From Mycobacterium sp. (GTDB lineage: Bacteria > Actinomycetota > Actinomycetes > Mycobacteriales > Mycobacteriaceae): a stretch of 37,629 bases of DNA. Below the pieces are notes generated by a model, which was not told where the DNA came from, did not search any database, and saw nothing but the letters and a program-made list of their open reading frames with translations. Positions 8,630 through 18,980 of the stretch are shown here, piece after piece. Within the stretch, counting starts at the first letter, position 1. Every line of letters starts with the position of its first letter. Where the stretch lies: contig JALHRH010000011.1 of NCBI GenBank assembly GCA_022841565.1, forward strand, positions 1-37,629, written 5' to 3'. Made by a program: the position numbers and the translations under genes.

Positions 8630-9615
8630 GCAAGCCACCTCGCCGCGTCGGCCGCCCAGTAAGTCAGCACGAAATCCGCCCCCGCACGTCTGATGCTGGT
8701 CAACGACTCCACCGCCGCGGCACGTTGGTCGATCCAATTATTCGCCGCCGCCGCACAAATCATCGCGTACTCCCCCGAAACCTGATACACGGCGACCGGA
8801 ACCGGCGACTGGGCCGCTGCGGCCGCCACGATGTCGAGGTATCCCATTGCGGGTTTGACCATCACGATGTCGGCACCCTCGTCGAGGTCCAGCTGGACCT
8901 CCCGCAGCGCCTCCCGGGCGTTGCCCGGCTCCTGCTGATAGGTGCGCCGGTCACCGGACAGGCTCGAGCACACCGCCTCACGAAAAGGGCCGTAGAACGC
9001 CGAGGCGAACTTGGCGGCGTACGCGAGGATGGCGACGTCGGAGTACCCCGCCGCGTCCAGACCGTCCCGGATCGCACCCACCTGGCCGTCCATCATGCCG
9101 CTGGGGCTGACCACGTGCGCACCCGAATATGATTGTGCCACAGCTAATTCCACGTACCGGGCCAGGGTGGCGTCGTTGTCAACCCGGCCCGACGCGTCCA
9201 CTATCCCGCAGTGCCCGTGGTCGGTGAATTCATCCAGGCAGGTGTCGGCCATCAGGACGGTGGCGTCGCCGAGATCCTTTGCCAAATCCCGCAACGCCGC
9301 GTTGAGGATGCCGTCCGGATCGGTTCCGGCCGAGCCGGCCGGATCCTTGTCCTGCGCCCGGGGCACACCGAAGACCATCAGTCCACCGACACCGGCGGCG
9401 ACCGCGTCGGCGGCGGCGGCGCGCAACGAGTCGCGGGTGTGTTGCATCACGCCCGGCATAGACGGGATGGGTCGCGATTCCGCTATGCCGTCGGCGACGA
9501 ACATCGGCAGCACCAAATGCCTTGGCTCCAGAGAGGTTTCCCCCACCAGGCGGCGCATCGCCGGGGTGGAGCGGAGCCGGCGCGGCCGCTGCCGGGGATA
9601 GCCGCTGAACGCCAC
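8626..9615 (-). CDS. hemB: Delta-aminolevulinic acid dehydratase (porphobilinogen synthase)
   Basis: RRLVGETSLEPRHLVLPMFV, catalytic MVKPAMGYLDIV, DDEFTDHGHCGI-type region; GTG start VAFSGYPRQRPRRLR overlaps hemD stop (TAGTG). Confidence 0.95.
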   Translation of the reverse strand: MAFSGYPRQRPRRLRSTPAMRRLVGETSLEPRHLVLPMFVADGIAESRPIPSMPGVMQHTRDSLRAAAADAVAAGVGGLMVFGVPRAQDKDPAGSAGTDPDGILNAALRDLAKDLGDATVLMADTCLDEFTDHGHCGIVDASGRVDNDATLARYVELAVAQSYSGAHVVSPSGMMDGQVGAIRDGLDAAGYSDVAILAYAAKFASAFYGPFREAVCSSLSGDRRTYQQEPGNAREALREVQLDLDEGADIVMVKPAMGYLDIVAAAAAQSPVPVAVYQVSGEYAMICAAAANNWIDQRAAAVESLTSIRRAGADFVLTYWAADAARWLA

Positions 9616-11300
9616 TAGCGCCGGCGGCTCTTCTTGCGCGGCGGCGGCAACGCCCCCTCGGCGCGCAACCGGGCGGCGTGTTCGGCCAGGGCGTCGACCA
9701 GCGGACCCACCGCGGCGGTCTCCGGCTGGACATCCACCCGCAAGCCGAACTCGGCCGCCGTCTCGGCGGTCTTCGGGCCGATGCAGGCGATGATGGTCCG
9801 GGCATGGGGCTTGCCGGCGATGCCGACGAGGTTGCGCACGGTGGAGCTGGACGTGAAGCACACCGCGTCGAAGCCACCCGTCTTGATCATCTCCCGGGTC
9901 GACGCCGGCGGCGGGGCGGCCCGCACGGTCCGGTAGGCGGTGACGTCCTCGATTTCCCAACCACGCTCGCGCAATCCCTCGGCCAGCGTCTCGGTGGCGA
10001 TGTCCGCGCGCGGCAGCAATACCCGGTTCACCGGGTCGAAAATGCTGTCGTAGGGCGGGAATTCGTCGAGCAGGCCCATCGACGACTGCTCGCCGGACGG
10101 CACCAGCTCGGGGCTGATCCCGAACGCGCGCACCCGGTCTGCCGTCGACTCGCCGACACAGGCGATCTTCACCCCGGAGAACGCGCGGGCGTCCAGACCG
10201 AACTCGCCGAACTTCTCCCACACCGCACGCACCGCGTTGGTGGAGGTGAACACCACCCACTGGAAACGGCCGTCCACCAACCCCTTGACCGCCCGCTCCA
10301 TCTGCGCGGGGCTGCGCGGCGGCTCGACGGCGATGGTCGGCACCTCGATGGGCAGCGCGCCGTGCGACGTCAACCGCTCGCTCATCTCACCGGCCTGGTC
10401 TTTGGTGCGGGGCACCAGCACGGTCCAGCCGTACAGCGCGCGGCTCTCCCACCAGTTCAGCTTGGCCCGGCTGGCCACCGTTTTGCCGATGGTCACTACC
10501 AGCGGCCCGGTCAACGGACCGGCGGGATCTGTACCGCCGCCCAAGACGGCCGGGTCGATCAGGCCCTGCAGGGTGGTTTCGACCGAACGCTGCTGACACG
10601 TGGTGCCCTGCGCGGTCACCACGCACGGCGTGCTGTCGGACAGCTCGTGATCGATCAGGGCGCGCGCGGCGTCAGCCAGATGCGACGCCGTGGCCTGCAA
10701 AATCAGCGGCCCCGGTGCGGCGGCCAACGCTTCCCAGTCCACCTGCGGGTCACGCACGTCGGCGACGGTGTGCGAGGAACCCAGGGGCAATCCGGCGTAC
10801 GTCGGGACCGCGCTGCTGGCGGCTAGGCCGGGCACGATCTCGACATGCAGGTGGGCGCGTGCCACGGCGTTCACTTCGGTGATCACCGCGTCCACCGACA
10901 GCGGGTCGCCGGCCACCAACCGCACGACGTCGACGCCCAAGCGGGCCTCGGCGGTCAGCGTCTTGGCGACTTCAGCGGGATCGCCCAACGCAGGACGGAC
11001 ATCGGGCCCCTCGGAAATCACCGCCGCGGCGGTTTCCGGGCTCGACCCGCTCCCGCCACCGGCATGGGAGCTTCCAGGTGCCGCATCAGCGGGCGCCGGA
11101 CCGGACACCGGCGGCAGATCCCTGCCGATCAGCGCCAGCACCGCCTCGGGCACATCCGGGTCGGTGAACACCAACGCCGCATTCGCCAGCACCGTGGCAG
11201 CCCTGGTGGTCAGCAGACCGGGGTCACCGGGACCGGAGCCCACGAAAGTGATGCGGCCCGGTGTCGGCTTACGCCCTCGCGTCATCGTTGTCGCTCCCAA
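9615..11300 (-). CDS. hemD: Bifunctional uroporphyrin-III C-methyltransferase-like / uroporphyrinogen-III synthase
   Basis: 561 aa; N-terminal GRITFVGSGPGDPGLLTTRA and LVAGDPLSVDAV SUMT motifs, C-terminal HemD domain VVFTSTNAVRAV...; between hemC and hemB. Confidence 0.93.
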   Translation of the reverse strand: MGATTMTRGRKPTPGRITFVGSGPGDPGLLTTRAATVLANAALVFTDPDVPEAVLALIGRDLPPVSGPAPADAAPGSSHAGGGSGSSPETAAAVISEGPDVRPALGDPAEVAKTLTAEARLGVDVVRLVAGDPLSVDAVITEVNAVARAHLHVEIVPGLAASSAVPTYAGLPLGSSHTVADVRDPQVDWEALAAAPGPLILQATASHLADAARALIDHELSDSTPCVVTAQGTTCQQRSVETTLQGLIDPAVLGGGTDPAGPLTGPLVVTIGKTVASRAKLNWWESRALYGWTVLVPRTKDQAGEMSERLTSHGALPIEVPTIAVEPPRSPAQMERAVKGLVDGRFQWVVFTSTNAVRAVWEKFGEFGLDARAFSGVKIACVGESTADRVRAFGISPELVPSGEQSSMGLLDEFPPYDSIFDPVNRVLLPRADIATETLAEGLRERGWEIEDVTAYRTVRAAPPPASTREMIKTGGFDAVCFTSSSTVRNLVGIAGKPHARTIIACIGPKTAETAAEFGLRVDVQPETAAVGPLVDALAEHAARLRAEGALPPPRKKSRRR

Positions 11301-11319
11301 GTCTCTTTCAACATCTCTT

Positions 11320-12276
11320 TTAATGTCCTCGCGCGGGGTTTTCCCGCGCTCCCCACATCAACTCTGCGGCACCCAGCTCGAACAACTCCGCGGCGACCGA
11401 AAGCCCCAGCTCCCGTGCCCGATCGGAGGTGCCGATTCCGGACGCGCGGATCACGTCGGATCCGTCGAGTGCCGCCACGCAACCGCGCAGTGACAGCTCT
11501 TCGAAGACCCGCCCCTCCTCATCGATGGACTCGACCACTTCCGCGATCGCGCCCACCGGTGCGGAGCAACCAGCCTCCAGTTCGGCGAGCAAGGCACGCT
11601 CCGCGGTGACCGCCGCACGTGTGTCGGCGTCGTCCAGTTCCGCCAACACCGCCGCCAAGCGACCGTCGTCGGCTCGGCATTCGACGGCGAGAGCGCCCTG
11701 AGCTGGTGCTGGCAACATCTGCACCGGCTCAAGCGTCTCGGTAACGTCGTCGAGACGACCCAGTCGGGCCAACCCGGCCCGGGCCACCACGACGGCGTCA
11801 AGATCACCACTGCTTACCCTGTTCAACCTGGTATCTAGGTTGCCTCGTAGGGGGCGGATTTCCAAACCGAGACCCAATGCCCTAAGCTGTGCGGCCCGTC
11901 GCGGCGAAGAGGTCCCCACCAGCGAACCGGCCGGCAACTCGCCGAGCACCAGCCCGTCGCGGGCCACCAGGGCGTCGCGGGGGTCGCTGCGTGGCGGTAT
12001 GGCTGCGATGCTGAACCGTGCGTCGGCGGCGGTCGGCAAATCTTTGTGCGAGTGCACGGCGGCGTCGACGCGGCCTTCCTCCATCGCCTCCCGAAGCGCG
12101 GTGGTGAAGACGCCCACACCCAACTCTTCGATCGGCGCCGACGATCGGTCACCCACTGTGCTGATCGTCACCAACTCGGCGGGATGGCCGTTGGCGATCA
12201 GAGCGTCCCTGACGATCGCGGCCTGAGTGGTGGCCAGCAGGCTGCCCCGAGTGCCAATCCGGATCACGTGTGCCAA
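11320..12276 (-). CDS. hemC: Porphobilinogen deaminase (hydroxymethylbilane synthase); start likely GTG 12267 (VIRIGTRGS)
   Basis: [59 protein letters not shown]. Confidence 0.96.
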   Translation of the reverse strand: MAHVIRIGTRGSLLATTQAAIVRDALIANGHPAELVTISTVGDRSSAPIEELGVGVFTTALREAMEEGRVDAAVHSHKDLPTAADARFSIAAIPPRSDPRDALVARDGLVLGELPAGSLVGTSSPRRAAQLRALGLGLEIRPLRGNLDTRLNRVSSGDLDAVVVARAGLARLGRLDDVTETLEPVQMLPAPAQGALAVECRADDGRLAAVLAELDDADTRAAVTAERALLAELEAGCSAPVGAIAEVVESIDEEGRVFEELSLRGCVAALDGSDVIRASGIGTSDRARELGLSVAAELFELGAAELMWGARENPARGH

Positions 12277-13665
12277 TCAGTCGGCCAAAGGGTTGTCGAA
12301 TTCCGTTGCTAACAACGGTAATTCACCGGGTGTCGCAACCGCGGCCACGGAGGCTACGGAGGCTACGGAGTCTATGGCGGTCTGTTCCAGTTCGAAAAGT
12401 TCACGCAGCGCCTCGGCGTAGCTGTCGCCGCCCGGCGCACTGGCTAGCTGCTTGATCCGCACCGTCGGTGCATGCAACAGCTTGTCCACCACCCGTCGCA
12501 CCGTGCGGGCCACCTCTTCGCGCTCGGCGGAGTCCAGGCCGGGCAGCCGGTTGTCCAGGCGCAGCAACTCCGCCTCGACGACGTCGGCGGCCCGCTGCCG
12601 CAGCGCGGTGACCGTCGGAGTGACCTCGGCCATCCGCTGGCCGGTCAGGTAGGCCGCAACTTCGGCGGCGACGATATGGCGAGCTGCATCGACGTCGGCG
12701 GCCGCCGCGTGCGCCGACGGTTCGTGCTGCACCCGATCCACGTCTACCACCAGCACACCGGGCAACCCGGCCACCGCTGGGTCGACGTCGCGCGGCATCC
12801 CGAGGTCGCAGATGACCAGAGGTTTCGTCACCTCGTCCCGAGGAGCGTTGACCAGGGCGTGGTGTACGTCAGCAAGCGAAATCACCGGACTGACCGCCCC
12901 GGTGCAGCTGACCAACACATCGGCATCGGCCAGCGCATCGGCGAGCCGATCGAGTGTCAGCGCCTCGGCCGGTATGCCTGATAGCTGGATCCGGTCGGCC
13001 AACCGCCTGGCGCGGGCCATCGATCGGTTCAACAGGTGCACCCGGCCGATCCCGGCGCGGGTTAGGTGGGCCGCCGCGAGGGCGCCCATCGCCCCGGCGC
13101 CGACCACCACTGCAGTCTTGCCGGTCAGGGTGCCCAGCTTGTGTTCGGCGATGTCGAGTGCGACCGACACCACCGAGGCGCCGGCAGCGTCGATCGCAGT
13201 TTCGGAGTGCACCCGCTTGCCCACCGAAAGCGCACGCTGGGCCAGCTCGTGCAACACCCGGCCGACCGCGCTGTTGGCCTCGGCCGAGGCATATGCGCGA
13301 CGCACCTGCCCCAGCACCTGCTGTTCGCCTACTACCGCCGAATCCAGGCCGCTGGCCACGGCGAACAAGTGCTCGACGGCGGCCTCGCTGTAGCGGACAT
13401 AGGCGTGTTTGGTCAGGTCGCCCATGGGCAAACCGGAATATTCGGCCAGCACCTGCCCTATCACCGACAGTCCGCCGTGAAACGCTTCGACGACGGCATA
13501 GACCTCGACGCGGTTGCACGTCGACAGCACCATGGCTTCGCTTACCAGCGGCGACTGCAGCACCAAGTCAACGATCTTGATCTGGTCGGACTCGTCGATA
13601 CTGATTTGTTCCAGCACGGAGACCGGCGCACTACGGTGCGAAACCCCGAAGAGCAGGATGCTCAC
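12277..13665 (-). CDS. hemA: Glutamyl-tRNA reductase
   Basis: [55 protein letters not shown]. Confidence 0.97.
   Translation of the reverse strand: MSILLFGVSHRSAPVSVLEQISIDESDQIKIVDLVLQSPLVSEAMVLSTCNRVEVYAVVEAFHGGLSVIGQVLAEYSGLPMGDLTKHAYVRYSEAAVEHLFAVASGLDSAVVGEQQVLGQVRRAYASAEANSAVGRVLHELAQRALSVGKRVHSETAIDAAGASVVSVALDIAEHKLGTLTGKTAVVVGAGAMGALAAAHLTRAGIGRVHLLNRSMARARRLADRIQLSGIPAEALTLDRLADALADADVLVSCTGAVSPVISLADVHHALVNAPRDEVTKPLVICDLGMPRDVDPAVAGLPGVLVVDVDRVQHEPSAHAAAADVDAARHIVAAEVAAYLTGQRMAEVTPTVTALRQRAADVVEAELLRLDNRLPGLDSAEREEVARTVRRVVDKLLHAPTVRIKQLASAPGGDSYAEALRELFELEQTAIDSVASVASVAAVATPGELPLLATEFDNPLAD
12344..12370. repeat. Three copies of a 9-bp tandem repeat (gcyacggag) in the hemA 3' coding end
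   Basis: gccacggag-gctacggag-gctacggag; encodes the SVASVASVA part of the HemA C-terminal tail on the minus strand. Confidence 0.8.
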
Positions 13666-13868
13666 GGCAGCATCACCTGGCCCGCTCCCTTGCAGCTTTG
13701 GAAAGTGAACTACTACCTACGGTAGACGGTCCATATGTGGGCCACCAAATAATCAGGCCAGGGCACCGAGGGGTCAAGGGCGCGTCGAGCCTGCGCTGCG
13801 GGCATCGACGCTGCGGTGACGCCGCCATATGCCGGCCCCACGAAGCCCTGTTCGCAGTCTCGACGCCC

Positions 13869-14162
13869 TCAGTGCAGTCTGGCGAGGTCGGCCCGCAACC
13901 GCGGTTCGTCCACTTCCCAATAACTGTGCTCCCGACCATCCAGCAGCACGACCGGCAGCCGATCACCGAATTCGGCCCGTAGCCCAGGATTTCCGGCAAG
14001 CGCCGCGGCGTCCACGTCCGTGCTGACCAGATCGAAGTTCAGCTCGGCGGCCAGCTCGGCCAGTTGGCCGTGGACCCGGACGCAAATCGCGCAACCGGCG
14101 CGGGTCAGCAGTTGCACCTGCGGTCGGCTTGCGGACCTCGCCGTGGACCTCACCATGGCCAC
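13869..14162 (-). CDS. Glutaredoxin/thioredoxin-like protein with CxxC (Rv0508-like)
   Basis: [25 protein letters not shown]...[29 protein letters not shown]. Confidence 0.82.
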   Translation of the reverse strand: MAMVRSTARSASRPQVQLLTRAGCAICVRVHGQLAELAAELNFDLVSTDVDAAALAGNPGLRAEFGDRLPVVLLDGREHSYWEVDEPRLRADLARLH

Positions 14163-14265
14163 CAGTCTGGCATTTGCCAGGCCAGGGCCGGATAGGGTGG
14201 CAATCGGCTCGATGGATTTCAGGGACCGGAAACCGGGCTACTCAGCGACTTGGGAGGTTTGGCTC

Positions 14266-15168
14266 ATGTCTTCCATGGCTTCCTCGGAACCCGTGAGCGG
14301 TCGCGTCGACCTGGAGTCACTGGCCGCCGACGCCAGCGCCGAACGTGCGCTGGCCGGTATGCGCACCAACGCCGCAACGGAGCGTCCGCAGCCGCCGATC
14401 GACCTGACCGCCGCCGCGTTCTTCGATGTGGACAACACCCTGGTACAGGGCTCGTCGGCGGTGCACTTCGGCCGCGGCCTGGCCGCCCGGGAATACTTCA
14501 CCTATCGCGATGTACTCGGATTCGTCTACGCGCAGGCCAAGTTTCAGGTTCTCGGCAAGGAAAACAGCCAAGACGTCGCCGCCGGCCGGCGCAAGGCCCT
14601 CACTTTCATCGAGGGCCGATCGGTTGACGAGCTGGCGCGGCTGGGTGACGAGATCTACGACGAGATCATCGCCGACAAGATCTGGCCCGGCACCCGCGAA
14701 CTCACCCAGATGCACCTCGACGCCGGCCAGCAAGTGTGGCTGATTACCGCCACCCCTTACGAGCTGGCGGCGACCATCGCGCGTCGGCTAGGCCTGACCG
14801 GCGCTCTGGGCACCGTGGCGGAATCGGTGGACGGAGTCTTCACCGGCAGGCTGGTTGGCGACATCCTGCACGGTCCCGGCAAGGCCCATGCGGTGCGCTC
14901 GCTGGCGATCCGGGAGGGCCTCAACCTCAAGCGCTGCACCGCGTACTCAGACAGCTACAACGACGTACCCATGCTGTCCCTGGTGGGCACTGCGGTGGCG
15001 ATCAACCCGGACGCCCGCCTGCGCAGCCTGGCCCGCCAGCGGGGATGGGAAATCCGCGACTTTCGCACCGCCCGCAAGGCCGCTCGCATCGGGGTGCCGT
15101 CCGCCCTGGCGCTGGGCGCGGCGGGGGGCGCGCTGGCAGCTTTGGCGTCCCGCCGCCATGCACGCTGA
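14266..15168 (+). CDS. serB1: HAD-IB family phosphatase annotated as SerB1, with C-terminal hydrophobic segment
   Basis: [22 protein letters not shown] motif [16 protein letters not shown] motif IV; ATG 14266 preferred over track start. Confidence 0.85.
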   Translation: MSSMASSEPVSGRVDLESLAADASAERALAGMRTNAATERPQPPIDLTAAAFFDVDNTLVQGSSAVHFGRGLAAREYFTYRDVLGFVYAQAKFQVLGKENSQDVAAGRRKALTFIEGRSVDELARLGDEIYDEIIADKIWPGTRELTQMHLDAGQQVWLITATPYELAATIARRLGLTGALGTVAESVDGVFTGRLVGDILHGPGKAHAVRSLAIREGLNLKRCTAYSDSYNDVPMLSLVGTAVAINPDARLRSLARQRGWEIRDFRTARKAARIGVPSALALGAAGGALAALASRRHAR

Positions 15169-15212
15169 TAGGCTGCGCCGCTGAGCTAACTCTTCGAGCG
15201 GAAAGCGGCGGC

Positions 15213-15713
15213 ATGACAGTTCCCCAGCAAGCCGAAGGAATCATCGGTAAGCACTACCGTCAGGAAGACTACTTCGTGGTCGGACGGGAAAAGATCCGTG
15301 AATTCGCGCTTTCGGTCAAAGACGACAACCCCATCCACTACGACGAAGCCGTCGCGGCCGAAGCCGGGTACGCCGGTCTGCCGGCCCCGCTGACGTTCCT
15401 GGCGATCGCCGGGCGACGCGTCCAGCTCGAGATCTTCACCAAGTTCAGCATCCCCATCAACATTGCCCGGGTCATGCACCGCGACCAGAAGTTTCGCTTC
15501 CACCGGCCCATCGCGGTCGGCGACGAGCTGCACTTCGACACCTATCTCGATTCGGTGATCCAGTCCCACGGCACGGTGTTAGCCGAAATCCGCAGCGAAG
15601 TAACCGACGGCGAAGGCAAGCCGGTGGTCACCAGCGTCGTGACAATGCTGGGTGAGGCGGCGCACCACGATGCCGACACCGAGGCCACCGTGGCCGCAAT
15701 TGCATCCATCTGA
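15213..15713 (+). CDS. hadD: MaoC-like (R)-hydratase, orphan HadD-like dehydratase (Rv0504c-like)
   Basis: 166 aa FAS1-like dehydratase: [38 protein letters not shown]...[12 protein letters not shown]; adjacent to cmaA2. Confidence 0.85.
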   Translation: MTVPQQAEGIIGKHYRQEDYFVVGREKIREFALSVKDDNPIHYDEAVAAEAGYAGLPAPLTFLAIAGRRVQLEIFTKFSIPINIARVMHRDQKFRFHRPIAVGDELHFDTYLDSVIQSHGTVLAEIRSEVTDGEGKPVVTSVVTMLGEAAHHDADTEATVAAIASI

Positions 15714-15737
15714 TCCCAGCCGGTAGCGTCACTTTCT

Positions 15738-16643
15738 ATGACAGAAGGCACCACGGGTGGGACCCAACTACAGCCCCCAGTAGAGGATGTGCAGTCGCAC
15801 TACGACCGGTCCAATGAGTTTTTCAAGCTGTGGCTTGATCCCTCGATGACCTATAGCTGCGCCTACTTTGAAGAGCGTCCGAACATGACCCTCGAAGAGG
15901 CCCAGTTCGCCAAGCGCAAGCTGGCGCTGGACAAGCTCAACCTCGAACCCGGCATGACACTGCTCGACATCGGCTCCGGCTGGGGCTCGACGATGCGGCA
16001 CGCTGTCGAGCACTACGACGTCAACGTGATCGGCCTGACGCTCAGCGAGAACCAGCTGGTGCACTGCAAGGAGAAGTTCGCCGAGATGGACAGCCCGCGC
16101 CGCAAAGAGGTGCGACTGCAGGGCTGGGAGCAGTTCGACGAGCCGGTCGACCGCATCGTCTCGCTCGGCGCGTTCGAGCACTTCGCCGACGGGGCCGGCG
16201 ACGCCGGATACGAGCGCTACGCCACCTTTTTCAAGAAGTACTACAGCCTGCTGCCCGACGACGGCAGGATGTTGCTGCACACCATCGTGGTGCCCACCGC
16301 CGAAGAGGGGAAGGCGCTGGGCCTCAAGACCACGATGAGCCTGTTGCGCTTCATCAGCTTCATCTTGAAGGAGATCTACCCGGGCGGTAAGTTACCGCAG
16401 GTCGAGCAGGTGGACCGCTACTCGACCGAGGCGGGTTTCCAGATCGAGCGCCACCATTTCATCGGGAAGAACTACGTCCAGACCCTCAACACCTGGGCCG
16501 ACGCGCTGGAAGCCAACAAGGAAAAGGCCATCGAGCTCAAGGGCGAGCAGGAGTACGAGACCTTCATGAAGTACCTGCGGGGCTGTTCGGATCTATTCCG
16601 CGACGGCTACACCAACGTCTGCCAGTTCACCCTGGTCAAGTAA
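15738..16643 (+). CDS. cmaA2: Cyclopropane mycolic acid synthase
   Basis: [91 protein letters not shown]; very close to M. tuberculosis CmaA2. Confidence 0.95.
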   Translation: MTEGTTGGTQLQPPVEDVQSHYDRSNEFFKLWLDPSMTYSCAYFEERPNMTLEEAQFAKRKLALDKLNLEPGMTLLDIGSGWGSTMRHAVEHYDVNVIGLTLSENQLVHCKEKFAEMDSPRRKEVRLQGWEQFDEPVDRIVSLGAFEHFADGAGDAGYERYATFFKKYYSLLPDDGRMLLHTIVVPTAEEGKALGLKTTMSLLRFISFILKEIYPGGKLPQVEQVDRYSTEAGFQIERHHFIGKNYVQTLNTWADALEANKEKAIELKGEQEYETFMKYLRGCSDLFRDGYTNVCQFTLVK

Positions 16644-16658
16644 GCACCGCTACCGTTA

Positions 16659-16692
16659 CCGCCGCTGCGACTCGCGAAAGTCGCAGCGGCGG
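16659..16692. terminator. Hairpin terminator between convergent genes
   Basis: Perfect 14-bp stem ccgccgctgcgact (16659-16672) / agtcgcagcggcgg (16679-16692), 6-nt loop, 3' of cmaA2 and of the opposing gene ending at 16717. Confidence 0.8.
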
Positions 16693-16716
16693 TTGACGTT
16701 TGGCGGCATTTACCGG

Positions 16717-17784
16717 TCAGCCGAAGAAAATGTTACGACGCCCGGCCAGCAGCCGGTACAGCGTCTGCTGGATGGTCTCGCGCACCTGGTCGGTCAGTTC
16801 GAAGGTGACCATCGGGTCCTCGGCGTCGCTGGCCGCGTAATCGGCCGTGTGAATCGGCTCACCGAACGCGATCCGCCACTTGGATGGCAGCGGCACCAGG
16901 CCCGCGGGGCCGGCCAACGGGAACAGGGGCGTCACCGGGAAGTACGGCAGACCGAATAGCCGCGCCAGCAGCTTCACATCGGTCAGCATCGGATAGATCT
17001 CCTCGGACCCGATGATCGAGCAGGGCACGATTGGCGCCTTGGTACGTAGCGCCGCCGAGACAAAGCCGCCGCGACCGAACCGCTGCAACCGGTAACGGTC
17101 TTCGAAGCGCTTACCCAGGCCCTTGTAGCCCTCGGGAAACACCGCGGTGAGTTCGCCGGAGGCGAGTAGTCGATGGGCGTCGGCGGTGCAGGCCATGGTG
17201 TGACCCGCTTTACGGGCCGCTGACCCCACCACAGGCAGGTCGAACACCATATCGGCCGCCAACAGGCGCAGGTCACGCTCCGCCGGGTGTTCGTCATGCA
17301 CGGCGACCGACAACATCAGACCGTCGAACGGCAGCACTCCGGCGTGATTGGCCACGATTAACGCCGCACCGTCGCTAGGGATGTTCTCGATGCCGCTGAC
17401 TTCGACCCGGAACCAGGATTTGAAGAAAAATCTCAGCAGCGGCCGAACGATCGCGTCGTTGAAATGCGGATCGAAGCCGAATTCGTCGACGCTGTAATCC
17501 CCGAGCAAGCGCTGTCGAAAGAATCCGGCCACTGCGGCGACCCGCTGGGCGAGATCGTTGAGGGGCGCCTCACCGGTCGACGACCCTCCCCCCGCACGGC
17601 GATGCTCATCGATCTCGCGGACGACAGCGGCGAGCTCTTGGGACGATGCGTGGCCGCTCGGATCGGTGAGCAGCGAGGGGTGCTGGCGCGATGTGTCGGT
17701 CCGTTGATCAGCACGGCGGCGTGCCGCTACGCGACCCCGATTGCTGTGCAGTGGAATAACATTCGCTCTGGAATCACCAGCCAC
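16717..17784 (-). CDS. PlsC-like lysophospholipid acyltransferase family protein (Rv0502-like)
   Basis: ALIVANHAGVLPFDG (N-H-x4-D) and AVFPEGYKGLGK acyltransferase motifs. Confidence 0.85.
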   Translation of the reverse strand: MAGDSRANVIPLHSNRGRVAARRRADQRTDTSRQHPSLLTDPSGHASSQELAAVVREIDEHRRAGGGSSTGEAPLNDLAQRVAAVAGFFRQRLLGDYSVDEFGFDPHFNDAIVRPLLRFFFKSWFRVEVSGIENIPSDGAALIVANHAGVLPFDGLMLSVAVHDEHPAERDLRLLAADMVFDLPVVGSAARKAGHTMACTADAHRLLASGELTAVFPEGYKGLGKRFEDRYRLQRFGRGGFVSAALRTKAPIVPCSIIGSEEIYPMLTDVKLLARLFGLPYFPVTPLFPLAGPAGLVPLPSKWRIAFGEPIHTADYAASDAEDPMVTFELTDQVRETIQQTLYRLLAGRRNIFFG

Positions 17785-17803
17785 GTTATCTACCCAAATC
17801 TAT

Positions 17804-18919
17804 CTACGCCCCCGGCCAAGGAATGGGGGTTCGGCTACCCCAACTCTGTGCCATAGCTATGGCACGACCCTCCCAGGAGCGTACCCGATTCGGCTCGATA
17901 ATGGGAGTCAGGCTGCGGCCCCGCACGTAGTCGTCGAACGCCTCCGCCGTCGACCATTTGGGCTGGTAGCCGAGTTCCGTACGCATCCTGGTGGTATCCA
18001 TCACCCGGCCGTAACTCAGGTATGCGAATTGGTCGCGACTGATCTCATTGTAATGATTTGCGCGTCTAAGGGAATCGAGAGCCCACACCCCAAATCCCGG
18101 CACTGGCAAAGGAATTCGACCGGAACGACGAATCGCTTGGGACAACATGATGATCCCGTCGGCGCCGATGTTGAAGGTGCCGGCCTTGCCGGCCATTGCC
18201 GCACGCTCCAGCGCGCCCAGCGCGTCCTGCTCGTGCAGCAACTGCAGCCGCGGGTCGCGGCCGAACATCGTTGGTACCAAAGGGCCCGCGAGGTAGCGGG
18301 ACAGCGAAGTGTCCATCGCCGGACCGATCATGTTGGCCAACCGCAAGACGGTGACCGCGATATCGGTCCGGCGCCGGCCCAAGCCCCGCACGTAACCCTC
18401 GATGTCGAGGCTGTCCTTGGCAAACCCCTCGCGGAAGGGCCGACGGCTACTGCTGTCCTCGGTGAACATCACCGGGTCGTGCGGGCTCGACCCGTAGACC
18501 TCCGACGTCGACTTCAGCACGACTCGCCGTACCGACGGCGCCTTCTGGCACGCGGCGAACAGCTGCATCGCGCCCATCACGTTGAGTTCCTTCAACGCCG
18601 CCGTGCCGCCCGATCGGGGAGCGTACGACGCGGCCGCCGCGTGCACCACCGTGTCGACGTCGCCATTGCGAATCACCTTCGCGATGAAGGGATTGCGGAT
18701 ATCGGCGCGCACGAACTCCGCACGCCCCATCCGACGCAGCATGTCCTTGCTCGGCGCGATCGCATCCACCGCGATGACGCGGTTGATCAGCGGGTTCTGC
18801 ACGAGACGAGCGGTCAGATAGCCGCCCAGGAACCGGCACGCACCGGTGACCAACACCACCTTTGGGTAGTGCACCGTGTCTCCGTTGGGCTGCCGGCCAT
18901 TCGACGAATCCACCGTCAC
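17804..18919 (-). CDS. galE2: NAD-dependent sugar epimerase/dehydratase family (GalE2-like)
   Basis: VVLVTGACRFLGGYLTARLVQ Rossmann motif; SDR-extended architecture; syntenic with Rv0501. Confidence 0.85.
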   Translation of the reverse strand: MTVDSSNGRQPNGDTVHYPKVVLVTGACRFLGGYLTARLVQNPLINRVIAVDAIAPSKDMLRRMGRAEFVRADIRNPFIAKVIRNGDVDTVVHAAAASYAPRSGGTAALKELNVMGAMQLFAACQKAPSVRRVVLKSTSEVYGSSPHDPVMFTEDSSSRRPFREGFAKDSLDIEGYVRGLGRRRTDIAVTVLRLANMIGPAMDTSLSRYLAGPLVPTMFGRDPRLQLLHEQDALGALERAAMAGKAGTFNIGADGIIMLSQAIRRSGRIPLPVPGFGVWALDSLRRANHYNEISRDQFAYLSYGRVMDTTRMRTELGYQPKWSTAEAFDDYVRGRSLTPIIEPNRVRSWEGRAIAMAQSWGSRTPIPWPGA

Positions 18920-18980
18920 AGCTTAGCGACGAGGAGAAACAGTGGCGTTACGGACGGGTGACGGTAACCGCGGGCAGCGT

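Noticed and set aside
9616-10260. N-terminal extension of the hemB ORF (track start 10260)
   Set aside because: Lies wholly inside hemD; HemB homology begins near VAFSGYPRQRPRRLR at 9615.
9678-10826. 382-aa plus-strand ORF antisense to hemD
   Set aside because: Shadow ORF; hemD is well supported and operon-embedded.
17741-18961. 406-aa plus-strand ORF antisense to galE2
   Set aside because: His/Arg/Gln-rich shadow translation without motifs; opposite strand encodes a clear epimerase.
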